This document shows, piece after piece, positions 24,770 through 36,744 of a stretch of DNA of 64,000 nt. Source of the DNA: Halobacillus litoralis (lineage in GTDB: Bacteria; Bacillota; Bacilli; Bacillales; Halobacillaceae); assembly GCF_004101865.1 (NCBI RefSeq), contig NZ_CP026118.1:1443001-1507000 (forward strand). Direction: 5' to 3'. Below the pieces are notes generated by a model that saw only the letters and a program-made list of their open reading frames with translations, did not search any database and was not told the DNA's origin. How positions within the stretch are numbered: position 1 is the first letter of the stretch; each line of letters starts with the position of its first letter. Made by a program: the position numbers and the translations under genes.

Positions 24770-27580
24770 TTATATCTTTTCAGTTAGTTCTACATACAAT
24801 TGTTGAGGGACTTGATGCTCTAACTCTAGTTGGATCTCGATCGGCTTTTCTCCCGAATAAAAAATAGTCCTACCTTTTCCTATATAAATAAATGGTTCTC
24901 GAAAGCCCTTTTCTATCTCTTTGTATTTACGAACAAATAAGTGAAGTCGTATCCCTTTCTCCTCATTCTTAATAATATTTTGTCCTATCGGTGAGCTTTG
25001 AGATGTTTGGTTCGGTGTCTCCCATTGGAATCGTGTCGGGCTGATGAAGCGATCGTTATAATTAACACTCTCTGCAATTCCTGCATCTTTATGAAGGTCG
25101 ACAAAAAGAAAGTATTCATTGCCATTTTTCAAAAGTCCTGACCCACGAAAAGAGGAATGGCTTTTTTCATAATTTGAGATAAGCGCGACCTCTGCCATAT
25201 TATATTGTTCGTATAGCTTAAAGTAAGGAACCCCGTAACTCTCCGCCCCAAAATTTCTTTCGTACCGGAACAGGCCATACTCGATTACGTCTACAAAATA
25301 ATCATAGTACACAGGATGAGACAGTAACTCTTCCAACACATCTGTTCTACTCAACGTTTCCCCACTCCATACGTAAAGTTTAGGTATAGAGTTCTTCTCT
25401 CTTGTATCAAAAAATTCTTGATTCAAGAAACGTAAAGCATGAAAGACACTCTCATCAGGAACAGCTTTGACCCATTTTAAAATCTCCCTTTTAGCTTGTT
25501 GAAAAGAAACCGTTTTTTCTTTCAGCAGATAATGGACAATAATAAGATCATACGGCCGTTTAATTGGGAGCATCTTTGATAACCATTTGAGCGTACTTTC
25601 AAATAAATCATCGGCTAATAACAGTTTTAATTGATCGTCTTTTTCTGCTTTAGCGACAAAGTTTACATACGTTTGGTCTTTCATGATGAATTTTACTGGG
25701 TCCGGGGCTCCATCATATCTGTAGTAATCCATTAACATAAAAGGGACGGCCCCTTGCCTTATTTTCTTAAATTCAAAATACTGTTCTTTTAGGTATTTGC
25801 TCGACATGAACTTTTCTTGATCGATTTGTTCTAATATACGCTCAGCTGAAATTTTGTCCATCTGGATATGAGTAGCGCCTGGTAAATGAGCAAAACCACT
25901 AGCAATGGCAACCTTCAAGCTTTCTTTGTCATAATAACGTTGTCCGTTCAAGGCGATGGCAATCAAGAAAGCTTTTGTATGGTTTCCTATAAAATCAAGA
26001 ACAGTCAAGAATTGCTTTTGGGGGTACTTCCTTAATCCTCTTCCCAACTGCTGGATAAAAACAATCGGGGAATCAGTCGGACGTAACATTAAAACCGTGT
26101 TAACAGAAGGGATATCTACACCTTCGTTAAAAATATCCACGGTAAAGATGAATTGAAGTGGATGTTCTTCATCTTCCAGCTTTTTTATCCATTTCTGCCT
26201 AACTTCTGAGGAATCATCACCAGAAAGAAAAGCGCTTGCCAAGCCTCTTTGATTAAATTGCTCCGCCATGTATCTTGCATGATCAAGGTTAGCGCAGAAC
26301 CCAAGTGCTTTTCTTTTCATTCCATCATGACCATAAAAGTTCATTTTATCTATTATGAATTCCACTCGTTCATTTATCTGAAGCCGTTTGGCAATCTCAT
26401 GAACGTCGTCAACAGACAGATCGCTTAAATCAATATCACCGATGTCGGTAATACCAAAGTAGTGAAAAGGAACCACAATCCCATCATCTAAAGCGTCATG
26501 GAGACGTACTTCAAGAGCGACATTTTGATCAAACAGTCCAAAAATCGAATGATTGTCACTTCGTTCAGGTGTAGCAGTCATTCCAAGCTGAAACGTTGGC
26601 TGGAAATAATCGATTACTTTTTTATAAGATTCAGCGGTCGCATGGTGTGCTTCATCATAAATAATATAGTCAAATTCATGCGGGGAGAATTGTTGATAAT
26701 GATTTGAAAGCGTACTTATATTCGCAAAAATATAGTCAGCGTTATGATCTTTACGTGTCCCTGTCATCATTCCAAAAGAGAGGTCAAATCCATACATCAG
26801 CTTTTCAAACGTCTCTTTCGCTTTCTGCAAAATTTCTTCGCGGTGAACGACGAATAATAGACGCTTCGGCCTTATATGTCTCACATCAAAAGCAGACATA
26901 TAAGTTTTTCCTGTACCGGTAGCTGCAATGACGAGCGCCTTCTTCTCTCCCACTGAACGTAACCGGGTCAAATTATCCATCGCTCTTCGTTGCATGGAGT
27001 TAGGAGTTATGTATGCTGGTTTCTCAAAAATAGCATTTTGTTCGGCAATCCCACGCAGATTTTGGAAATATCTTTTGTAATCAAATAAAAATTCATCCGT
27101 TGCTCCCTGACTCCTTTCCCAAAGACGCTCGAACTCCTGGATGACTTGTTGAACAAAATTTGCATCTTGTTTTGAAATGATCTCCACATTCCACTCGACA
27201 TTACTCTTCAATGCGGATTGAGTAATATTGGAAGAACCTATAATCACTTTATAATAGTCATCATATTCAAATAGGTAAGCTTTTGTATGGAAACCTTCTG
27301 TTTGATCCGTAACAAAAACCTTCAAATCTATATTCTGAAATTCCCTTATCTTTTCCAATGCTTTTGGGTCGGTGAAATTCAAATAAGTGGAAGTTAAAAC
27401 TTTCCCGGAAACACCTCCCTCTTCTGCTTCTTTTAAAGCTTCAAGGAGCAGTTGAACACCACTAAAGTTCATAAAGGCAACACTAAAATAAAAGCGTTGA
27501 CAAGTTTCAATGGAGGATGTTAATTCTTTTAGTAGATTGGTAGATTCTGAGTTTACGATTAATCGATTTTCCTCATCCAT
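24770..27580 (-). CDS. PLD nuclease-SF2 helicase-DUF3427 protein
   Basis: A 936-residue fusion. Residues 1-150 form a phospholipase-D-type nuclease domain with HTK (H98, K100) and GSSN (115-118). About 190-570 form a superfamily-2 helicase with Walker A ATGTGKT (220-226), DEAH (309-312) and motif VI QLGRGLRK. The remainder is DUF3427, usual for this architecture. Only one HxK motif is present, so the nuclease probably dimerises. Such proteins are predicted to unwind and cut DNA and turn up in repair or phage-defence settings; no biochemical function is assigned here. It lies 88 bp downstream of a UvrD-like helicase gene on the same strand, separated by a terminator. Confidence 0.9.
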   Translation of the reverse strand: MDEENRLIVNSESTNLLKELTSSIETCQRFYFSVAFMNFSGVQLLLEALKEAEEGGVSGKVLTSTYLNFTDPKALEKIREFQNIDLKVFVTDQTEGFHTKAYLFEYDDYYKVIIGSSNITQSALKSNVEWNVEIISKQDANFVQQVIQEFERLWERSQGATDEFLFDYKRYFQNLRGIAEQNAIFEKPAYITPNSMQRRAMDNLTRLRSVGEKKALVIAATGTGKTYMSAFDVRHIRPKRLLFVVHREEILQKAKETFEKLMYGFDLSFGMMTGTRKDHNADYIFANISTLSNHYQQFSPHEFDYIIYDEAHHATAESYKKVIDYFQPTFQLGMTATPERSDNHSIFGLFDQNVALEVRLHDALDDGIVVPFHYFGITDIGDIDLSDLSVDDVHEIAKRLQINERVEFIIDKMNFYGHDGMKRKALGFCANLDHARYMAEQFNQRGLASAFLSGDDSSEVRQKWIKKLEDEEHPLQFIFTVDIFNEGVDIPSVNTVLMLRPTDSPIVFIQQLGRGLRKYPQKQFLTVLDFIGNHTKAFLIAIALNGQRYYDKESLKVAIASGFAHLPGATHIQMDKISAERILEQIDQEKFMSSKYLKEQYFEFKKIRQGAVPFMLMDYYRYDGAPDPVKFIMKDQTYVNFVAKAEKDDQLKLLLADDLFESTLKWLSKMLPIKRPYDLIIVHYLLKEKTVSFQQAKREILKWVKAVPDESVFHALRFLNQEFFDTREKNSIPKLYVWSGETLSRTDVLEELLSHPVYYDYFVDVIEYGLFRYERNFGAESYGVPYFKLYEQYNMAEVALISNYEKSHSSFRGSGLLKNGNEYFLFVDLHKDAGIAESVNYNDRFISPTRFQWETPNQTSQSSPIGQNIIKNEEKGIRLHLFVRKYKEIEKGFREPFIYIGKGRTIFYSGEKPIEIQLELEHQVPQQLYVELTEKI

Positions 27581-27637
27581 GCAGGACCTCCTCCCTAAGT
27601 CTTTCCTAATATTGTAACATGCCTATCCTTTGGATCT

Positions 27638-27670
27638 AGAAAAAGTCAGCCTCGATGAGAGACTGACTTT
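27638..27670 (-). terminator. Terminator of the UvrD-like helicase gene
   Basis: AAAGTCAGCCTC (27642-27653) pairs with GAGACTGACTTT (27659-27670), with one mismatch. On the minus strand TTTTTC follows. It overlaps the stop codon of the helicase gene. Confidence 0.75.
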
Positions 27671-29870
27671 AAACCTTTTCCTCAGATTTCCGAAGCAAGC
27701 CATTTTCAATACAAACATCCAAAAGCAGCTCTTTGTATCCGACTTCATCAAAGCGAATACCTATTTGATCTCCGCCATACTCTGCGATGATACCAGGACC
27801 GAATTTTCGATGGACGACCTTTCTCCCCAGTTCAATTTCGTCTGGTTTCAGGAGGTTCTCATCTGAAAGATCAGGAGCATGCCCTCTTCGTTTTGATTTT
27901 TCAGCGGCCGGTTGAATGATTTTTCTCACATTCATGGCAAAAATCGATTCTGTCACACGTTCGCTTCCTTTATAGTTGTAAGTCAAAAGCTCCAGATTTG
28001 TTCTTGCCCGTGTCATCCCGACATAGAAAAGGCGTACCGCTTCTTCCATTGGCCCTGTATCTTGATTTCGATATGTTTCCATATCCTCTTTGGATGGGAT
28101 TACCCCATTGATAAGATCGATCATATAGACTTTGTCATACTCCAACCCTTTGGCACTGTGAAAAGTGGTCAAGGTGAGGGCGCTTTTATTTTTGTTGTAT
28201 TTTGATGTTTGCAGTAATTTCTCTAATTCCTTCAAACGATCAGCAAAACCTTTGAGCGATCCGAGTCCTTCTGCAATCTTTTCGAGAGTATCAAGAATGC
28301 TCATGAGATGTTCCACATTGAACCCGAATTTCTCCACCATCTTTTGGATAGCACGATCATAACCGAGTTTCTCCCGAATGGTGCGGATCGCTTTGTAAGG
28401 CTCCATTCCGTTCAGTTCCTTGAAAAGCTTCTTCGCCTGTTTGATGTTCCTGTACTGATAGTCAGGCAGTGTACTGTCCAACAGAATATCGAAAACTGAG
28501 ATTTGGGAGTTTTTCTTTTTCTTCAAATAGAAAATCTGCTGCTTTGATATATAGGCATTGAATTTCGTATGAATTCTCTCTAAGATATCAACGCGGCGAT
28601 CGTTGTAGGAAAAGCGCATGAAGTTCAGCATATCTTCGACAATCCAGTGTTTGAAAAACTTTGCATCAATGTCCTTCATATAAAAATCGATTCCGGCTTT
28701 GTCCAGTTTATCGGCAAGCGGGACCGCTGAAGAGTTGTTCCGGTATAGGACAGCGATTTCCTCTGCCCCTCCGCTCTTTTTGATTTCTTCAGTGACATAA
28801 TTCAACTGTTCCTCGTATTTACTCATGTTTTTGACTTCGACCTGTTTATGCCCCTCGTTTTTTGTGAACATTTCTTTCGAATAACGATTCTTGTTCCGTT
28901 TGATGAACTGATTAGACGCTTTCACGATTTCCTGCGACGATCGGTAGTTTTGCGACATCGTCATCACCGTCGCATCCTCATACGTCTTTTCAAACTGCAG
29001 AAGCTTCGTGACGTCCGAGCCTCTCCACATGAAGATCGACTGATCATCATCCGCAACTACACATAGATTGTTTTGTGGTTTGGCTAACAGTTCGACAATC
29101 TCATGCTGAACGATGGAATTGTCCTGGCTTTCATCTGTCAAAATATATTCGAACTGCTGTTGATACTTTGATAAGATCTCGGTATCGCCCAATAAGATTT
29201 GGTGACAATAGGTCAGCATATCATCGAAATCCAACAGCAGCTTCCCATCATGATTTTTCTTGAACCGTTCATACGATTGATAGATGGCTGCCGCATTCAA
29301 TACGTCCGATGTGACACCACCTAAGTCGCCGGTCTGGATCATACGATTCTTCACAAAACTGATGTAGGTCATCAGTTCGTCCATCTCATCATCAGTAATC
29401 TGTGTGCCATTCATTTCCTCATAAAGCTTTTTCAAAATGAACTTTTTATGAAGAGGAATGTCGGGGCCGTCCCATCCTTTTTTCAGCTCTTCATCACTGA
29501 TGTTTCCTTCGATCAGCTGAAACTGCTGCCCATTTTTTGTTAAAGATTCCCGAACGACCTTAAACGCGAAACTATGGATAGTGGAAAAGTGAACATAGTC
29601 CTCCGTTAAGCTGGAAAAGAAACGACCGAACCGTTCTGACATATCATTTGCCGATGCTTTACTGAAAGTGATTGCCATGATTCTGTCTGCTTTCACTTTT
29701 TTCTCCAGTAACAGATAGCCGATTTTCATATTCAGGGTCGTCGTTTTACCAGAGCCAGGTGATGCGAGCAAAAGCAACGGCCCATCCGTATGCAGGACCG
29801 CTCGCTTCTGGACATCATTCAAACAAACCCCTGTTTTTTCTTCCATCAAATTAAAAAAACGCGTGGACAT
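27669..29870 (-). CDS. UvrD/PcrA-like superfamily-1 DNA helicase (YjcD-like)
   Basis: A 733-residue helicase with Walker A ASPGSGKTTTL, motif II DESQDN, ADDDQSIFMWRGSD and motif V/VI (TFHSAKGLEYDKV; LFYVGMTRAR). The C-terminus carries a small PcrA-like beta domain (KVVHRKFGPG, FDEVGYKELLLD) that in PcrA helps bind RNA polymerase. The open frame begins at 29903, but the ATG at 29870 has GGAGGGGGG before it. It is a paralogue of the pcrA gene at 51 kb, and is more divergent. It probably acts in DNA repair or conflict processing beside the PLD-helicase. Confidence 0.88.
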   Translation of the reverse strand: MSTRFFNLMEEKTGVCLNDVQKRAVLHTDGPLLLLASPGSGKTTTLNMKIGYLLLEKKVKADRIMAITFSKASANDMSERFGRFFSSLTEDYVHFSTIHSFAFKVVRESLTKNGQQFQLIEGNISDEELKKGWDGPDIPLHKKFILKKLYEEMNGTQITDDEMDELMTYISFVKNRMIQTGDLGGVTSDVLNAAAIYQSYERFKKNHDGKLLLDFDDMLTYCHQILLGDTEILSKYQQQFEYILTDESQDNSIVQHEIVELLAKPQNNLCVVADDDQSIFMWRGSDVTKLLQFEKTYEDATVMTMSQNYRSSQEIVKASNQFIKRNKNRYSKEMFTKNEGHKQVEVKNMSKYEEQLNYVTEEIKKSGGAEEIAVLYRNNSSAVPLADKLDKAGIDFYMKDIDAKFFKHWIVEDMLNFMRFSYNDRRVDILERIHTKFNAYISKQQIFYLKKKKNSQISVFDILLDSTLPDYQYRNIKQAKKLFKELNGMEPYKAIRTIREKLGYDRAIQKMVEKFGFNVEHLMSILDTLEKIAEGLGSLKGFADRLKELEKLLQTSKYNKNKSALTLTTFHSAKGLEYDKVYMIDLINGVIPSKEDMETYRNQDTGPMEEAVRLFYVGMTRARTNLELLTYNYKGSERVTESIFAMNVRKIIQPAAEKSKRRGHAPDLSDENLLKPDEIELGRKVVHRKFGPGIIAEYGGDQIGIRFDEVGYKELLLDVCIENGLLRKSEEKV

Positions 29871-29963
29871 ATACGCCCCCCCTCCAAATAATGTTATCGC
29901 CATTCAATTAATGGCATCGATCAGAAAAACGAATGACCTGCATGGACAATCAGCAACAACCAT

Positions 29964-30200
29964 TTACCACCGCCCACTCTGCTTCAACCATTCTTCAGTC
30001 ACACATATATAGAAATCCTTTTCTTCTTTATGACGTTTATTAAAAGTGAAAGCCTCTATTAATTGTCTTGTGGAGTGATTTCGGGCAGCTACAGGAGCTT
30101 CCGTTACAAATTCATTCTGTTTCCGCTCCTCGATCAATGCTTTATGTATCCTGCTCATTAAGGATTGAATAGCATTCCATTTTCTTTTTTGTAGATTCAT
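29964..30200 (-). CDS. Small hypothetical protein
   Basis: A 78-residue basic protein starting MNLQKRKWNAIQSL and ending EEWLKQSGRW, with no recognised domain or membrane segment. The ribosome binding site is weak; an in-frame TTG at 30218 has none either. Codon use looks coding-like and the frame sits between other genes, but the evidence is modest. Confidence 0.35.
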   Translation of the reverse strand: MNLQKRKWNAIQSLMSRIHKALIEERKQNEFVTEAPVAARNHSTRQLIEAFTFNKRHKEEKDFYICVTEEWLKQSGRW

Positions 30201-30472
30201 TCGTAAAGCAAACCCCAACTCATTTTATCAAGAAAACAACCCAGCATACACATGGAATTGTTTATCCATTTTGTTCTACATTTTCCGCTATATTTTCAAT
30301 CCATTACGATAGATACCTTAATTGAATCCTTCATTGAGGAAGTGAAAAACCCTTGACTTTTTCATCCTCCCTCCTGTTTTAATATCCCTTTTCGCACTAC
30401 ATTCGAAGGCACCTACCCCATACATAAGAATTTCTGTGTTGCTCCATACTTAAGGTAAGGAGGTGTTCATTG

Positions 30473-30646
30473 ATGGCGAAGAAAACTAAGAAACACGATG
30501 CAGAACAAAAAAATAAAAAGGGTTTCGATCCGAAAAAAGCGGACACAGAGTTTTCAGAGGAATTCGGTAGTGCAGCAGCTAATAAGGCTCATAAAGAAGA
30601 GGCAAAAAAAGCACGCAAATCCAAAACGGCTAAACAAGATAACTAA
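30473..30646 (+). CDS. Small basic hydrophilic protein, possibly YfhD-like spore protein
   Basis: A 57-residue protein that is nearly all Lys, Ala, Glu and Asp, with an AAGGAGGTG ribosome binding site eight bases before the ATG. The central DTEFSEEFG resembles the D-x-EFSEE motif of YfhD family proteins, and the composition fits small spore-associated proteins. There are no hydrophobic segments and no Cys. A strong palindrome follows at 30679. The spore role is inference. Confidence 0.6.
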   Translation: MAKKTKKHDAEQKNKKGFDPKKADTEFSEEFGSAAANKAHKEEAKKARKSKTAKQDN

Positions 30647-30678
30647 AAGTAAGCACACCTTTAGCTTTTTAAAACCTT

Positions 30679-30704
30679 ATCGTGAAGGGAATTCCCTTCA
30701 CGAT
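30679..30704. terminator. 26-bp perfect palindrome after the small basic protein gene
   Basis: ATCGTGAAGGGAA and TTCCCTTCACGAT form an uninterrupted palindrome. TTATGG follows. It probably terminates the small gene, but having no loop or T-run makes an operator possible. Confidence 0.5.
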
Positions 30705-30723
30705 TATGGATTTAGCGGTATAA

Positions 30724-30984
30724 CTAGTCATCACTGCTATCACCAAAACTCTCTCCACTGTGAAATTGATCTCCACCCATGTCAATCGAGTGATAGTATT
30801 CGGCGTCTGGATGTTCCAGCACCTGATTTCGCTTTTGCTCATATGTCCTAATAAAGTGAAGAACGGAAAATCCGATTCCGCCGAACAGAGCTATGTAGCC
30901 TAAATAATCCAATTCTTGAAAGAGATAGATGCTGACAGACGTATTCGCGGCTAAGAGCAGCAGGAGTTCTATTACTTTCAGCAT
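30724..30984 (-). CDS. Small two-TM membrane protein
   Basis: An 86-residue protein with hydrophobic segments at about 2-18 and 23-42, followed by a charged tail with an acidic, Ser-rich C-terminus (GESFGDSSDD). The longer frame from 31083 is rejected because GGGGAGG lies just before the ATG at 30984. No family recognised. Confidence 0.6.
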   Translation of the reverse strand: MLKVIELLLLLAANTSVSIYLFQELDYLGYIALFGGIGFSVLHFIRTYEQKRNQVLEHPDAEYYHSIDMGGDQFHSGESFGDSSDD

Positions 30985-31177
30985 AACCTCCCCCCTTTTC
31001 TGATTTTTTCTTCTTTGCATACGGTGTGGTTCACCATTATGTTTCATCATGGATAAATTGTGTCCTTCTCGCCAAACTTTCATTTCCTCTGCCTATCAAC
31101 GCCTGCATGATTCGATCATCCCTATGTTAAAATAGAAGAATCATAGAAAGAAGAATGAACTTAGGAGTGGACGATTG

Positions 31178-32344
31178 ATGGACAAAAAAGACATAGCCGG
31201 TATCCGCAGACAGTTGAAAGTGGATAATGATTTGCTCAAGATTTCAAACATATTCAACGTATATATCATGAAGGAAAGCACAGAAATTTACCACCACCAG
31301 AGCCAGCCGTTCGAAATGCTCGATCGAGATCAACAGGAGCTCTTTATGAACAACTTCAAAAAAACCCTGTCAGGCCAGCTCGATGAAAAGTTATTTGAAC
31401 TGAAATTCGTGCGTGAAGCGGAAGATCACAGTCAGCTCATTTTACATAAAGGTTTACTTAGCAGCCACGTCGATGATTGGAAAGAACAAATGCTGTTGAT
31501 GACAGAGAAAATCATCAAAGATCATCCTTATGAAAAGGATGTCGTCATCACATTCATCCGTGCTGAATACATGAAACCAACGAGAAGGCGGAATGAAGAA
31601 ACGGAGGAAGGCGGACGGGATGCCGTTTACTCCAACCCCTTCATTCTTTGCAGCATCAACAAAACCGAAGAACCAAAAAAGGAAATACAATTCGACTACG
31701 TTGAGAAGGAGTTTAAGTACAAAATTGAAGTTGATCCAGTCATCGATCTCAAAAACCCGATGTCAGGATTTCTTTTCCCTGGAATCACTGATGGCGCCTC
31801 TGATGTGAACCACGTCCTTTATGCGGCAGGCAAAGCCAACGAGCCAGACTACCGTTTTATTGAGGAAGTATTGAATGGAGAAGAGATAATGACAGCGAAA
31901 GAAGACAAAGCGGTGTTCGAGGAGGTCATCAGGGATGTTGTAGGTGATCAGGTCAATCCTTCTACACTCGCCAATGTCTATGGAGAAATCAATCGTACTG
32001 TAGAAGAAAACGAAGAAGATACACCACCAAAACTCGACTATAAAGACGTGGAACGTGTGTTGAATCAGAGCGGGGAACAAGTCGATTCCGAAAAAGTGAA
32101 AAGCGCTTTCCAAAAAATCACGGATGATGAAGGCTATGAGCTTAAAGCGAGCAGCATCGTTCCGAAATATAAATCAAAATCAATCAAAATCAACACAAAA
32201 ATCGCCAACATATCCATCAGCCCCCAAGACCTGGAGTACGTAAGGCAAGTCAACTATAAAGGGAAACGCTGCATCATGATTGAAGTGGAAGAGGATGCAG
32301 AAATTGAAGGGTTCAAAATGCTGCCGGAAGCTTTTGGTGAGTGA
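31178..32344 (+). CDS. DUF4317 family protein
   Basis: A 388-residue cytoplasmic protein of the DUF4317 family, common in Firmicutes and of unknown function. Typical features are the opening MDKKDIAGIRRQLK, FNVYIMKESTEI, NPFILCSINKTEEPKKEIQF and a C-terminal SISPQDLEYVRQVNYKGKR. It starts at the ATG at 31178 behind AGGAGTG. It stands alone. No transfer or membrane features are visible. Confidence 0.85.
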   Translation: MDKKDIAGIRRQLKVDNDLLKISNIFNVYIMKESTEIYHHQSQPFEMLDRDQQELFMNNFKKTLSGQLDEKLFELKFVREAEDHSQLILHKGLLSSHVDDWKEQMLLMTEKIIKDHPYEKDVVITFIRAEYMKPTRRRNEETEEGGRDAVYSNPFILCSINKTEEPKKEIQFDYVEKEFKYKIEVDPVIDLKNPMSGFLFPGITDGASDVNHVLYAAGKANEPDYRFIEEVLNGEEIMTAKEDKAVFEEVIRDVVGDQVNPSTLANVYGEINRTVEENEEDTPPKLDYKDVERVLNQSGEQVDSEKVKSAFQKITDDEGYELKASSIVPKYKSKSIKINTKIANISISPQDLEYVRQVNYKGKRCIMIEVEEDAEIEGFKMLPEAFGE

Positions 32345-32371
32345 TAGATTTATAAGCTGCTGAGGTGATTT

Positions 32372-32406
32372 GCGTCTGCCCCCAACGAGGGACAGGCGCT
32401 ATTTCA
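32372..32406 (+). terminator. Terminator of the DUF4317 gene
   Basis: GCGTCTG-CCC pairs with GGG-CAGGCGC around caacga, followed by TATTTCAT. The T-run is weak. Confidence 0.5.
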
Positions 32407-32474
32407 TCATAAAATTGAAAGTCAACGGGACGACGCTTTACATTTTTTCATTCAAAAGACTGGAGAGGTCTCCA

Positions 32475-33128
32475 TTAAATATGCTGCAGAAGCTGTTTCA
32501 GCTCACTGAAGTCATCGACTACCTTATCAGCCTGAGAAAGCTCATCTTCTCTGGCAAAGTCGAAACGACACCCAACAGCCACTAAACCGTTTTCTTTAGC
32601 TGCCTTTATATCTGAAAGGCGATCCCCTACAACAACACCATCAGTAATCTTATATTTTTCCGTAATCCGCTGAACTAAATCTGTTTTACTTAATGAATCA
32701 ATTTGTTCTATACTGAACGTTTCCGTTACCCAATTATCCAATTGATAATGACTTACAATAGCACTTAAGTATTCCGTTAATCCATTACTTGCTATGTAAA
32801 TAGAACAATCATTCGCTTTCAAAAAACTGAAGACTTCTTTGATATTAGAATATAACGCACCTTTTCCACTTTTAATATTTTCTATTAATCTCTCAAGAAA
32901 ATAGTCATTCATGTGTGCCCTTATCTCATTTGAATGATCAGGCAGTAATGCTTCCCAAACTTCTGGTAACGGGACACCCATAATCTCCCGGTATTGATCA
33001 ATAGGTGTACTGCTATCCCATTGATTCAGGGACCTTAAATGAATAAAGGCGTCTTCTAAAGATCGTTCCAAAATTGTATCTGTCTTAAAGATTGTACCAT
33101 CCATATCGAAAATGAATGATTGTGCCAT
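32475..33128 (-). CDS. HAD superfamily hydrolase (phosphoglycolate phosphatase-like)
   Basis: A 217-residue Mg-dependent phosphatase. HAD motif I is FDMDGT (7-12), motif II is IASNG, motif III Lys is in LSKTDLV and motif IV is VVGDRLSDIKAA. A helical cap (about 17-85) places it in subfamily IA, as in Gph, PpaX or beta-PGM. The substrate cannot be predicted. It lies 48 bp downstream of a small membrane protein gene on the same strand and may be the last gene of that cluster. Confidence 0.88.
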   Translation of the reverse strand: MAQSFIFDMDGTIFKTDTILERSLEDAFIHLRSLNQWDSSTPIDQYREIMGVPLPEVWEALLPDHSNEIRAHMNDYFLERLIENIKSGKGALYSNIKEVFSFLKANDCSIYIASNGLTEYLSAIVSHYQLDNWVTETFSIEQIDSLSKTDLVQRITEKYKITDGVVVGDRLSDIKAAKENGLVAVGCRFDFAREDELSQADKVVDDFSELKQLLQHI

Positions 33129-33176
33129 GATTTTTCTCTCCCTTAAGCTTTAATTTATGTAGGATGTTCTTTGATG

Positions 33177-33338
33177 TTATTCCTTTTGCTCAAACCTTTC
33201 AAATAGCCATTTAAATAAAGTCGCCACGACTGAAATGCTGATGATTTCCAAATAACTCTGACTTGATGAAGCAAAGAAAACACCCCAAAGCGTCATCCCC
33301 ACTAACATCCATATAAAGAACCTAAAATGATTTAACAC
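33177..33338 (-). CDS. Small membrane protein, 53 aa
   Basis: A GTG start behind a strong GGAGGGGG ribosome binding site opens a 53-residue frame, MLNHFRFFIWMLVGMTLWGV onward, with two hydrophobic segments (about 5-23 and 29-44) and a charged end (RFEQKE). It starts 34 bp after the SRPBCC gene on the same strand, so the two are likely co-transcribed. No family recognised; it is too short for standard ORF cut-offs. Confidence 0.6.
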   Translation of the reverse strand: MLNHFRFFIWMLVGMTLWGVFFASSSQSYLEIISISVVATLFKWLFERFEQKE

Positions 33339-33372
33339 TTAACCCCCTCCATTCAATACACCACCAAAATTA

Positions 33373-33837
33373 TCAGCCATTATGATAAATGTTTTCCGCC
33401 ACCTTTTTTAATTCTTCAGCTCGCGAAATGATAAAGGCAGTCATATATTTCTCTAAAAACCACTTATCTGCTATAACACCGACCACCCCTAAAGGAGACT
33501 TATAATCAAACGTGTCAATCATCATAGTCCCCCCTTCTTTTTCAACAAACCGGTGTGTATGTATAAAGGATTTGAAGGCGCCTCTTACCATAACATCATT
33601 GAATTGTGACGGCTTTTCCATGAATGTCACTTTAGCTGTCAGTTGTTGCCTAATGCCAAAATGTGTAGCTTCCCAGGTTACTGTATCTCCTTCTTCTAAT
33701 AACCCGTTAGTCACCCCACCTACAGCTTTTTCTTTAGTTGCTCCTGTAGTTTTAGTATGGATATCTACATCTCTTGCAAGATCAAAACAAAGCTTTGCTG
33801 GTGCTTGGATAAATTGCTCGTGTTGAATCACAGGCAT
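33373..33837 (-). CDS. SRPBCC family protein
   Basis: A 154-residue protein with the START/SRPBCC hydrophobic-cavity fold. It opens with QHEQFIQAPAKLCFDLARDVD, followed by LEEGDTVTWEATHFG and TFDYKSPLGVVG, the order typical of cell-division-inhibitor/SRPBCC-like proteins. It may bind a lipid or small hydrophobic ligand. The start has an AGGAGAAT site. It is the first gene of a short cluster with the 53-aa membrane protein and perhaps the HAD phosphatase. Confidence 0.85.
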   Translation of the reverse strand: MPVIQHEQFIQAPAKLCFDLARDVDIHTKTTGATKEKAVGGVTNGLLEEGDTVTWEATHFGIRQQLTAKVTFMEKPSQFNDVMVRGAFKSFIHTHRFVEKEGGTMMIDTFDYKSPLGVVGVIADKWFLEKYMTAFIISRAEELKKVAENIYHNG

Positions 33838-34005
33838 CTACATTCTCCTTTCTATTGAACCATTTCACACTCTTATCCCCTATATAAACAGAAAGTCCCA
33901 AAACTCCCCTTACTAAAGTAAAACTTTCAATTATTCAACTAGTCTGTTACATTAATAGATTTTTTTCTTACCTAGAGCCCACTTCAACTCTTTGTCTAAT
34001 TCTAA

Positions 34006-36366
<2,361 letters not shown>

Positions 36367-36367
36367 C

Positions 36368-36406
36368 TAAAAAGCAGGAGGCTGAACCAGCCTCCTGCTT
36401 TTCTTT
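36368..36406. terminator. Terminator of katG
   Basis: AAAAGCAGGAGGCTG and CAGCCTCCTGCTTTT pair perfectly around AAC. It serves the convergent neighbour as well. Confidence 0.9.
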
Positions 36407-36605
36407 ATTCCTCCATCTCCACTACTCTAACTACTTTATGGCCACAGTTTTTGCATTTACCATCCAACATGACACCCACAGAATGATCGACAATGATGAA
36501 GTCTGTGATGGTGACTGTATCATTACAACCGGTACAACGGACATTTGCTTTGAGTTTCTTTCTGAAGTCTTCAGGAATCGATAACCACTTTTTGTTTGCT
36601 TCCAT
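36405..36605 (-). CDS. Small zinc-ribbon protein
   Basis: A 66-residue protein with two Cys pairs, CTGC (24-27) and CKNC (51-54), spaced as in a zinc ribbon, plus a WLSIPEDFRKKL opening. I recognise it as a conserved Bacillaceae small protein without a known function. An AAAGGAGAG ribosome binding site supports the start. Its 3' end overlaps the katG terminator. Confidence 0.8.
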   Translation of the reverse strand: MEANKKWLSIPEDFRKKLKANVRCTGCNDTVTITDFIIVDHSVGVMLDGKCKNCGHKVVRVVEMEE

Positions 36606-36744
36606 TTGTGACTCTCCTTTAAATGAACTGCTGTTATAGCCATGCTTTGTCTCTCTAATAAAAGCATAAAAGCTTCATGTTCATGCTATACCTTTGAAGG
36701 AATTCCCTATCTCTATAGAGACTAAGTTGCATTCGTTAATAAAC

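Noticed and set aside
30430..30452. Sigma-G-like promoter (CATACTT) before the small basic protein gene
   Set aside because: The -10 is only about 22 bp from the start codon, so the transcript would begin inside the ribosome binding site.
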